Source: Elusimicrobiota bacterium
GTDB taxonomy: Bacteria > Elusimicrobiota > Elusimicrobia > FEN-1173
Length of the DNA: 31,616 bases
Direction: 5' to 3'
Assembly: GCA_016714745.1 (NCBI GenBank)
Contig: JADKCG010000025.1
Span: forward strand, 1 to 31,616
Position numbers and translations under genes: made by a program. Under the pieces are notes generated by a model that saw nothing but the letters and a program-made list of their open reading frames with translations, was not told the origin of the DNA and searched no databases. Positions 17,376-25,517 of the stretch are shown piece after piece (the stretch's first letter is position 1; the number at the start of each line of letters is the position of its first letter).

Positions 17376-20300
17376 TCGGCCAGAAGGTTTTCCGTTGCTA
17401 AATTAATTTCAACGTAGTGAGTGGGCTGTCCTGCCAAAGGATGGTTAGCGGCGCGGGAGGTATCGAAACGCTGTTCAAAGGTAAATCCGGGCCGGCTCAT
17501 GGATCCTGGAAGAAGGCCAGGGAAAGGAATTTTCACTTGGTCCGTGGCCTTGGCGGGCGGCGGAAGGGCTAATTCATTGAGTGCCCCGGAACTGTCGTAA
17601 TTCACCTGTAGAAAATCCGTTGGAATTTGGCCGAGGATGATTATCAAATTATTAAAACGAGCGAGGGCCAGTTCAAAATCGGCCCGAGTTTTGCTGTAAT
17701 TTTCTAACGCCTTATTGTAGTTGTCGATAGCTTCCTGGACAGGTCCGAACCCGGCCAACTGAACAGCGTGGCCGGTTTCCGCCACGCCGTAACGTTCGTA
17801 GGCGGCAAGCTTATCCCCAAGAACTTTTCGGGCGCTCTGAAGCGATTCATATTGGGCTTGGAGAGCCTCGCCTCCATCCGAAATCCGTTTCCGCAAATCG
17901 TCCAGCTCGTTTTTAATTTGCCGGATCTGATCATCCTCCCGCAAGGCGGCGGCGCGGGAGTCCGCTTCAAAAGCCTCTGATTTTAACGCCCCCTCCACGG
18001 ACGGAGTGGCGTTCATATAAATCCGCACAACCGGCGCTATTTTTTCCGACCCGCCAGTGGCGGGCAGAACTTCCTCGATGTTAAACGAAACGTCGGGCAT
18101 AAACCGAGACAGCGCATTGGCTTTTGCCAGTTCCGCGGCGGTCTGCCCTTCGGCGCCAGCGGCAAGAGCCGCAGGATGTGATTCGGCTGACGCCGATCCC
18201 TCGTGGCCCACCCACTGCACCGTCGGCGGACGGCCCGAGAGAGAGCGGACTGAAGCCGCATCGGCTTCCGCCGGACTCCGACCCAAGGCCCGGGCCAACG
18301 CCAAGCGCGCTTCTTCTGTTTTCTTGCCAAGATCCTCATGGAACTGGGCGGCGGCGGTGGCAAGATTTTTAGAGGCCCCCAAATCCGCGTAATTGCCGGG
18401 GAACACCGATTCCACCTGAGGCCGAACAACATTCAACCAGTAGAGCCGCGCCACACGTTCGTTGCGCTTCGCGAGCGCTTCAAAATCTCCCGCAATTTCA
18501 TACAAACGGCTTTTGGCAACAAAATCGCTCTGCGCCGCCGCCAAGGCCGCCGCCACTTTTTTCTCCCCGGCGCCCCCGAAGGCTTTCACGACCATTCCGG
18601 AAACGGCCGCCGCCCCCGGAACCGGAACGCCGAACACCGTCCCCGGAGCGGCGGATACCATGGCGGGAGAGGTTCTCCTTATGTAGGAAAGAGACGCCTT
18701 GAACGGATGTACCTGTTGGGCGGTTTTAGCTTCGACGGTAGCGGGTGTCACCAGCGTCCCTTCTTCAAGACCAGGAAGGTCTTGGGCCTCCAGAGCGGCT
18801 GTGCCTGGATTCAGGCCAAGCCCATGGACTCGGTTGAGGGCACGTCGGTAATCCCCCAGAGCTTCCCTCACGGGCTTCCCGGTCCACCAACACCATTTTT
18901 TGACGAACCACAACGGGAGAAGAAGCTCGCCCCTGACGCGCCCGTTCCTGCACCGCGCTCAAATCGTCCACCGCTTTTTTCAGCCGCCCCTCGGCCTCTT
19001 TGACCCGTTTTTCAGCCGATTCCAAAGTCCTCGCCGCGCTATCGAATTCTGCTTTCTTATCCCCCTGCTCAAGAACTCTGGCGTCCTGGGCCACAGCCCG
19101 TTGCCCCGTCGCCAAAGCCGTTTCAGCGGCAATTCGGTCGCCCAAAGGGTCCACAAACAAGCGGGTGTCCCCAGCCATCGCGCGGAACGGCCATGTGAGA
19201 GGACTTAAAATCATGGCCGGAATATTCGCCAACCGGTCTGTCCAAATCATCGGCACAAATCCTCCCGAAGGAATGACCGCAAACCCAATTTTAGGGTCCC
19301 AATACTGGTCCATGTTGGTCGCCATGGTCAACCCCAGCTCTTCAATTTGTTCCTTCATCACCGCGGCCATGGCCTTATCCGCTTTCGGATCGTAGTAATC
19401 CCTGGCGACCTCTACGGCATGGGTCGGATCGTGCGCTTCTTCCCCAAGGAGTCCTTGGAACATGGCCCCCGCCTGGGCCGGGCCAACCCCCACCGCCGCC
19501 TGCAGGTTTCGCCAGGCCGCCAACTCATTCGATTGCGCATCAAAAAGCCGGGCGTGCCCAGCCTCGGATTGGGCATTCAGGTAGAAATAATCGGGATGGG
19601 AAGAATCCGTCGGACGCAGAGCTGTCTGTAGATCTTCGGCACGGTGAGCCAGCCTCCGGGATTCCTGGGCATCGCGGAGGCCAAGATACGAGCTTGTCAC
19701 TTCGCTCACAACTTGGTTGCGCGCCGCTAAAACCAAAACGTGTGCGCGCGACATGGCCACTTTCGCCCGCTCCGCCTTTGTCTCCGCGTTTGAATCTGAG
19801 AGCAGAACAGAAACAGAAAGAGAAACGGGGCTCCCCCCCTTGTAAAAGGTTCCGCTGATTTTAAAATTTGGATCCATTCGTCCCATCAACGCGTCCCACC
19901 CACCATCGACCGCGGCCTGCTCAATATCCTTTTCCATAAAACCCAAACGTTGTTTGAGGGCAGTGTCGATAAGACCTTGGATGTTAAGTCGTGCGGTATC
20001 GTCCGACCCGAGGGGCGCGCTCACAGCGGTTTGATTTGCGGGATCGTCCGTTCTCCCTGCAAACCGATATTGGGCCCGAGCTTGAACTTCTGCCGTCTGA
20101 ACCGCCAAAACCCGAATAAGCGCCTCTTCCCGGAGACGAAAAGCTCTGACCAGCGCGCCAGCCTCGCCTTCCGCCCCGCCACTGTCGGTATAGTTGGCCA
20201 TCTGGTCTTTGAGAAATGCTTCGGCCGCGGCCAAAGCTTTCCGGGCCTCCTTGGCGTTCTCGCGGGCTATTTCTATCTGTTGGACCGCGTGGTCCCGGGC

Positions 20301-22172
20301 GAGGGAGGCTTCGACCCGCAATTGATCGTTCGCCGCTTTCAGGTTAAAAAGTTCAATGGCTTTTTCAATCCGTTCGGCAAACTCTTTTTTGATATCCCCC
20401 TTGTTCAACGCTTTCAAATCGATCGAAAGCCCCAACTGAGGCAGGGGTTCTTTTCCCGCCTCCTTGAACCATGAGGCACTCGCTTCAATTCCCATGGTTT
20501 CCTTGAAAAATTTCGCCACCTGGTCGGCGCCCTCGGTTCCCAGCTCCTGGGCCAGGGCCTGAATCTTGGCGGTATTGGCTTTGAGGCGGGCCTCATAGAC
20601 ATCAAGATTTTGGCCCGCGATACCCGTAAATAAAGCGCCCCTTACCCGCAAATCATCCTTCGCTTGAAGGCCCAGAAGGTTCTTCGCCACGCGCCCAGCC
20701 TCTCTCTCTGCCTTCGCCAAAAGTTGGACCTCGTCCCGGGCGACTTTAATAGCTTGATTGAAATTGGCCCCTGCGTCAGGAGTCCCCTTTTGGCGAACCG
20801 CCTCCATCGCTCGCAAAGAATCCCGTTTGATTTTAAGGGTTTCCGAAAGAGCCCGGTATGATAGCAAGGCTTCCCCTGCGCGGCGCGTTTGATCGCGAAC
20901 CATCAGTTCCATATCTGCTTCCGTGAAATTGGCCCACCGTTCGGCCTCGGCTGCCCGCCAGATGGAATCGCTGCGAACGCGCGATGCCACCTCCACAGAC
21001 GCGCCCGACCCCTCAGGCCCAACATAGCCCTCCACGCCAACCCCCGGTGCCGCTTGAACGATTGGATTTTCGGCCAATTGACGCAGGCGGGCCGCCTCAA
21101 GTTTCGCGTCGGCATGTTGAGCAAGCAAAGATTCGCGAATAAGTTGGGAAACGTCTTCCAAACTTTTGATGGGAACCCCTCGTGCGGGACCGGATTCCCC
21201 CTTAGAGATGTCAGGAGTCTCGGCCTGAGAAGTGGCGGGAGCGGCCACAGGCGCGACTGCAGAAGTGGGTGTTCGAACAGCGGGCGCTTGATAGCTGACA
21301 GACACAGGGCCGACAAAACCCGGAAGTTCAAGAACCTGTCCCGCTTTAATGAAATGGGCTGAGGTTAATTTGTTGATATCGACGACAGCGGCGATAAACT
21401 CTGCCGCGGAGGAAATCCCAGGGAAAACCGTCCCAGCAGACTTCAATTTCTGGTATAGCCCGCCCAACGTCATCCCTTTTTCAACAGTGACCTTAACAGT
21501 CCCGACCGATTCTTTTGCAGGTCCAGATCCTTCCATCAAATGAGTGGCGGAATCTTGCACAGCTTTAGCCACGATTTCGTTCAATGTTTGGAGACCACCG
21601 GTAAAGAAATTTCCAGCCTGCTGTTGCTCTGCCACGGTTGGAGTCGGGGCGGATGTAAACGCGGCGGCCGCAGGGGCCATACCGCCGAACTGAAAAACGA
21701 GGGCCAACAATAAGGCCGGCAAACGTTTAACAGTCATTCCTTTGAATATATTGAAGGGATTATGGTCCTCTATCCACATTTCCCAAGCGATACGCCTATC
21801 ACTCGGACGATCCGGGTGCTTGTTAGACTCCCTTGCCACCAGAGGGATCAGTAACAGAGACAGACCAACGATTAAGAGAACAACAAATCCTGTCCCGTCG
21901 AGGGAAATCAAAAAGGTATCGGTTTCCACCGCATGAAGAAGTGCGGTAAAGAATGTCCCCACCGCCGCGAGCGCGGACTGCTTGTTGTACTTGGCAAAAA
22001 ATGAGGTGATTTTGCGTGAGAAGGACAGTGTGTATGGCGCGAAGTTGACGACGCCTTGCCCTATTTTTATCGCCGAACCGGCGTTGGGGGAACGGGTTTC
22101 GGTTTGCCAGGCAAACAGTTGGCGGCCATCTTCGAGCGTGACCACGTAACCTGATTCTCCTTTCCATTTCAC
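17372..22172 (-). CDS. Membrane/LysM/TolC-like periplasmic protein (about 1599 aa), split by a +1 frameshift
   Basis: The N-terminus has two membrane helices (about residues 67-113). A signal-peptide-like helix ending in MAPAAAA (about 146-171) follows, then a LysM-like domain (226-285; VEKGMTLGGLY to KAGQVLELPG) and an Ala/Pro linker. The rest is long amphipathic helix in three stretches resembling outer-membrane-factor (TolC/OEP) halves, for example VVSEVTSSYLGLRDAQESRR. No assignable enzyme domain was seen. The first frame ends at 18765 and the second is open from 18913; removing one G from the GGG run (CCC 18865-18867, plus strand) joins them as REAREEALGDYRRALNRV. The GTG start overlaps the upstream stop by 4 bp and has no Shine-Dalgarno. 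A likely role is spanning the periplasm and binding peptidoglycan, perhaps as an export channel; the TolC similarity is by pattern only. Confidence 0.62.
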
Positions 22173-24082
22173 GGCTTCAAACCGAATGCCGGGAATGGCC
22201 TTTTCAGTCCGTCAAGCCACTCAATCAGGGTTTTGGAAGGGAGGTTCGAAGCCGCGACCATGGCGGCTGGAAGTTCGGATTGCACTTCATTTGCGCGGTT
22301 ACTCCCCCCCAGAAGACCGTTTACAGCGCCACCCAGGCCTTCCACCAAGTTCAGTTTTTCGCCGGCGAAGAGACGGTCGAGGGGGGTTTTTTGTTGGCGG
22401 AAAACGTCCAGGGAATCTTGGCCGTTAACCACCTCAAACCTTGGCGTCAGGGTGACATAGGCGGCGCCCCGTTGCTTGATGAGGGCCGTAACACCGTCGG
22501 TGTGGAACCCGCCGGCGACTAAGACGGCCACGGCGGGGTCTTTGCCGTCACTGGATCCTTTGCCCATCCGGGCGAAAAGGTTGTCCACCAAAACCTTGTC
22601 CCGGGCGACGCCGGCTCGATAAAATTCTTCAAAGACGGGAATCATCGCCGCGAAATCGTTCGCAACAGCCGGTGGGCCCGTTTCCAATTTGGATAAACGG
22701 GTGGGTAGATTGCGCAGACCGGCGGCGTTTTTGCTGTATTCCGCCCATTCGTTGGGAGTCATGGCGTGGCGGAGCAATTTGTCGGCCATCACCAGGTCGC
22801 GGGAAACGGCATAGACTTCACCGACACGGGGGGAAGCGGATTTCAGGAGCCGGGCCACATAGGCTTTTTCTTGTCCGTCAATTTCGTCCAGCAACCCGCC
22901 GCGATCGATCCCCTCGACATGCTTTACGTATTCTAAATATTTAAAAAATTCCTGGGATCCCTTGAGCGACATCCCGGCTTTCCCGGCCAAGGCCACTACT
23001 TCTTCGTGAAACGCCCCAAACCCCATTTGACCTGCCCGAAACGCCACTGCCCGTTCCGTGAGCGCCACCAAATCTTGGGGAGACAGACGCGCCGCCAAAG
23101 CTTCCACCAACACTTTCCGTTCCCGTTCGGCTTGGGGAAAATCCAGTTTCTCTTCCGTGTCCAACGCTTTTAAGAACCGGGCCACTTGTGGAAATGCCCC
23201 CCGCTCCGCCCCCTGGGCAATGTGACGAACATAAACGCCGAGAGACGAACGCTCGGCATGATAACTCTCGTATTCCTTATCCCAAGCTTTGAGCGCGTCG
23301 GTGTATTCTTTGTCTTTCAGGGCACGGGTGCGGGTTCCCAAATCGGCGAGGGTCGTACGGAGCGCGGACTCTAATGGGACGGCATCGACCACAGCCTTGA
23401 CGTGGCGATTGTAGAGCGCGCGGTCCTCAACGCCCCACAAATCTAACCCTGAGCGGGAGGTGAGGGCGGCATACTCGGCCCCGGTGAGAAGATCTTTTTT
23501 GAGGAACGCTTCGGCCCCTTCCTTCAGTATTCCTTTGTCAGGGAAAGTTCGAAGGGCATCGATGACGAAGGGACCTTCCGCCCCTTCCAGACCCACCAAC
23601 AGCCGGGGGCTTTCATTTTTTTCGCTTGAGCCAGCCTCTCCGAGAGCAACGAGGCCGGCCGCAATATTTTTTTGGGCTTCGAGGTTCGCGTGCACGTCTT
23701 GGATATGAACGACCAGTCGCCGGGGATGAACCGAGGGGAAATAACTGTCTCGAACAGAAACGCTCGCGTAGGGAAGGGAACGAAGGACCGGCAACTGAAA
23801 CACAGGATCGCGCGTGGGTGTCGTTCCCGAAAGGGACGGCTCAACGCGGATCGGACGAGCACTGCCGAAAGCCGAACCTAAGGTATTTGCGGAGGCAAGA
23901 AGGAGCGGCGAAGAACTATCGCCTTGCCGCGTTCGGGTGAATTGGTCCCGGGCTTTCCGACGATCTCCCCAAAAAGACGCTTCCGCCCAAGGTTGGCCAA
24001 CAGTGGTCCCCAAAAAAACGATCGCCACAAATCCCGCGATCGTTCTTTTAAACGGAAACATACCCGCCACCCGATTGGACAC
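22169..24082 (-). CDS. Secreted protein with TraB/ChaN-like His/Glu motifs (637 aa)
   Basis: The GTG at 24082 is chosen because AAGGAGG lies 5 nt upstream and a signal peptide follows at once (FAFK-type basic start, then AGFVAIVFLGTTVG, ending near WAEA). Three spaced motifs stand out: HIQDVHANLEAQ (H131), LLVGLEGAEG (E166) and LVAGGFHTDGV (H527). This His...Glu...GxxH spacing recalls the TraB/TIKI/ChaN/EreA superfamily of metal-binding hydrolase-like folds. The similarity is weak, and the central 300 residues are helical and unassigned. It is the first gene after the shared promoter and overlaps the next frame by 4 bp. Adding one A to the A4 run at 22201-22204 would continue it directly into that frame (WLDGLKKAIPGIRFEAVKW), so its stop may not be real. 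Confidence 0.7.
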   Translation of the reverse strand: MSNRVAGMFPFKRTIAGFVAIVFLGTTVGQPWAEASFWGDRRKARDQFTRTRQGDSSSPLLLASANTLGSAFGSARPIRVEPSLSGTTPTRDPVFQLPVLRSLPYASVSVRDSYFPSVHPRRLVVHIQDVHANLEAQKNIAAGLVALGEAGSSEKNESPRLLVGLEGAEGPFVIDALRTFPDKGILKEGAEAFLKKDLLTGAEYAALTSRSGLDLWGVEDRALYNRHVKAVVDAVPLESALRTTLADLGTRTRALKDKEYTDALKAWDKEYESYHAERSSLGVYVRHIAQGAERGAFPQVARFLKALDTEEKLDFPQAERERKVLVEALAARLSPQDLVALTERAVAFRAGQMGFGAFHEEVVALAGKAGMSLKGSQEFFKYLEYVKHVEGIDRGGLLDEIDGQEKAYVARLLKSASPRVGEVYAVSRDLVMADKLLRHAMTPNEWAEYSKNAAGLRNLPTRLSKLETGPPAVANDFAAMIPVFEEFYRAGVARDKVLVDNLFARMGKGSSDGKDPAVAVLVAGGFHTDGVTALIKQRGAAYVTLTPRFEVVNGQDSLDVFRQQKTPLDRLFAGEKLNLVEGLGGAVNGLLGGSNRANEVQSELPAAMVAASNLPSKTLIEWLDGLKRPFPAFGLKP

Positions 24083-24087
24083 GGTTT

Positions 24088-24094
24088 CCTCCTT
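24088..24094 (-). promoter_or_regulatory. Strong Shine-Dalgarno that fixes the GTG start at 24082
   Basis: The minus strand reads AAGGAGG with a 5-nt spacer before GTG. Longer in-frame starts up to 24226 lack such a site and would bury the signal peptide about 50 residues inside the protein. Confidence 0.8.
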
Positions 24095-24250
24095 AGGCCC
24101 TGCTAAAAAAAGTCTTTCTCTGCCCCAGAGATGGAGCACACGGACCGCCCCTTCACTCTTTTTCCGTCCATGAAGATGCCCGATAAACCGGACGACGACA
24201 CATAGCAGAGAATTTGGGAGCAGCAAATTTCTAACAAATTAACCTGCACC

Positions 24251-24320
24251 TGACTAGATCATAGAACAGAGACCCAGAAGAAACGCGAAAGAACTTGTAA
24301 CATTTTTGTAAATTTTTTTT
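24251..24320 (-). promoter_or_regulatory. Promoter of the giant-protein operon (shared architecture)
   Basis: Read on the minus strand this gives an A8 tract (24313-24320), then two direct boxes TTTACAA (24306-24312) and GTTACAA (24295-24301) spaced 11 bp. The block AGTTCTTTCGCGTTTCTTC and a near-consensus TATGAT -10 box (24258-24263) follow. The hexamer 17 bp upstream (GCGTTT, 24281-24286) is a poor -35, which fits an activator-dependent promoter. The same arrangement precedes the operon at 31068 with spacings equal to within 1 bp. A predicted start near 24251 gives a leader of about 170 nt. Confidence 0.6.
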
Positions 24321-24326
24321 AGGCTA

Positions 24327-24338
24327 CCCCCCCCCCCC
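24327..24338. repeat. C12 homopolymer tract upstream of the giant operon promoter
   Basis: Twelve consecutive C (G on the transcribed minus strand) lie just upstream of the A-tract, about 75-90 bp before the predicted start. Such tracts change length easily by slippage and are also prone to sequencing error. The equivalent place at the other operon (31341-31349) is C-rich but interrupted. Confidence 0.85.
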
Positions 24339-24379
24339 TCCTTATAGACGCATGCAACAGATCAGCCAATTCAAAATGA

Positions 24380-24433
24380 CACGGGCAGGCCGTTCCCACA
24401 CGGCACTTCCGCTAGCGCGGTCGGATGCCCGTG
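24380..24433. repeat. 54-bp nested inverted repeat (three-way-junction-like)
   Basis: An outer perfect 8-bp stem, CACGGGCA (24380-24387) with TGCCCGTG (24426-24433), encloses two hairpins: GCCGT/ACGGC (24389-24393, 24400-24404; 6-nt loop) and CCGC/GCGG (24409-24412, 24417-24420; 4-nt loop). This resembles REP/BIME-like or MITE-like palindromic elements. It could also act as a structured 3' end for the operon to its right. No run of T follows on either strand. Confidence 0.6.
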
Positions 24434-24448
24434 CTACAAAATCTCTAT

Positions 24449-24465
24449 TTCACCGAATTGGTGAA
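24449..24465. terminator. Small hairpin downstream of the PorV-like gene
   Basis: TTCACC (24449-24454) and GGTGAA (24460-24465) form a 6-bp stem with a self-complementary GAATT loop, about 95 bp after the stop at 24559. On the minus strand it is followed by an A/T-rich stretch but not by a clean T-run, so the terminator role is tentative. Confidence 0.3.
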
Positions 24466-24558
24466 GACACTTAGACGGAAGATGCTCCTTATCGGAAGAT
24501 TTGGGACAGGGAAGTTCAGGCTAATTGAGGATTTTATCTTTGGCAGAGGGAATGCCGG

Positions 24559-25517
24559 CTACCGACCGAAACGAACGTTGAAGGTGAGGCGTTGGGTCGC
24601 GGCCTGGTTGTCCACCATATCCAGCGGGAGGACGTAAACGTAATCAAAGCCCAAATCCAAGGAGGGCCGCGCCGCGACGTAGCGCCAACCCAATCCGGCG
24701 GTGAACTCGTCCCGGTTCACACCCAAACGGAAAGCGGCCTGATCGTTAAAGAAAATATTTTCCCAGCCCGCGCACAGGTTCGTCTCATTGCGCACCAAAA
24801 CGAGATCAATCGCGACTGTCGTGTTTTCTAAAAACCAGAAATGTCCGGCATAGGCCCCCGAAAACCGCGTTTCGAGAGGAACGCGATCGCTTTCCTTCAA
24901 TCCGAAATCCGGTTCAGTCACGTTCTTAAAACTGAGCCCCGTGGAGATTGACCCTTTCCGCACAAGCGCCCCCACGTCGCCGGTCACCGCGTCTGTCTTC
25001 TGCCCGCCCGAAAACACCGGATCGTTTGAGGTCGACTCGTCGAGCGTAAACCGCGTGCGCAAATATTTTAGCGTCGCTCCCAACGTCGTCTCTGACCCTT
25101 TGATAAACGGAAATTCCATTTTTAAATTTTTGGCGTAGCCCAAGGAGAGGGTATCTTCCCCATAAATATTTTTGCGTTCACACTGTTCCAGCTCAGCCCC
25201 CAGACCCCGGAACGCAGTGTCGGGTGCGCGTAGTTCAGACTGTCGGTCATCACATCCACGTTGTTGATCCCGGTGAAGAGATCGGCGTGGGTTCCCAGCA
25301 CTTGCTTCATGGGCACCCGCGCCAACGCGGCGGGGTTCCAAAAAAGACCGTCGGCGGTGTCGGCCACCGCCCCATAGGCGTCACCCATGGCCACCCCGCG
25401 GGCCCCCCGGGCATCTTCTTCAAAGGCCCCCCACAGGCCTCCCCCCGACACGACCAACACACCCAACACCCCCATTCCCTTCATAAAGATTGTAAAGATG
25501 CCGCTCTCTCGTTTCAT
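24559..25517 (-). CDS. PorV/UPF0164-like outer-membrane beta-barrel protein, split by a -1 frameshift
   Basis: From the ATG at 25517 there is a signal peptide (to about LWGAFEE), then the family's hallmark start ARGVAMGDAYGAVADTADG and FWNPAALARV. Alternating amphipathic strands run to a C-terminal strand ending in aromatic/basic RLTFNVRFGR. PorV/PorQ/UPF0164 barrels sit in the outer membrane; PorV itself is a T9SS component in Bacteroidota. The frame breaks at an A5 run (T5 at 25169-25173, plus strand); one more A restores NSVNAKNIYGEDTLSLGYAKN. The repaired length is 319 aa. The start overlaps the upstream stop as ATGA and has GGAGG 5 nt before it, so the start is well supported. It is the last gene of the surface-protein operon. 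Confidence 0.78.

Larger units (their letters stand above)
24083..24558. other. Intergenic region between the two large minus-strand operons
   Basis: This 476-bp stretch has no convincing gene. From right to left it holds a small hairpin after the PorV-like stop, a 54-bp nested inverted repeat, a C12 tract, the shared operator/promoter block, a leader of about 170 nt and a strong Shine-Dalgarno sequence. Each is listed separately. Confidence 0.8.

Noticed and set aside
18338..19003. 221-aa plus-strand frame near the TolC-like frameshift
   Set aside because: It is antisense to helical TolC-like sequence with strong coding character. It has no Shine-Dalgarno and a composition typical of shadow frames.
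24425..24637. 70-aa plus-strand frame over the end of the PorV-like gene
   Set aside because: It begins in the inverted repeat and then runs antisense to the C-terminal barrel strands; no Shine-Dalgarno and no family pattern.
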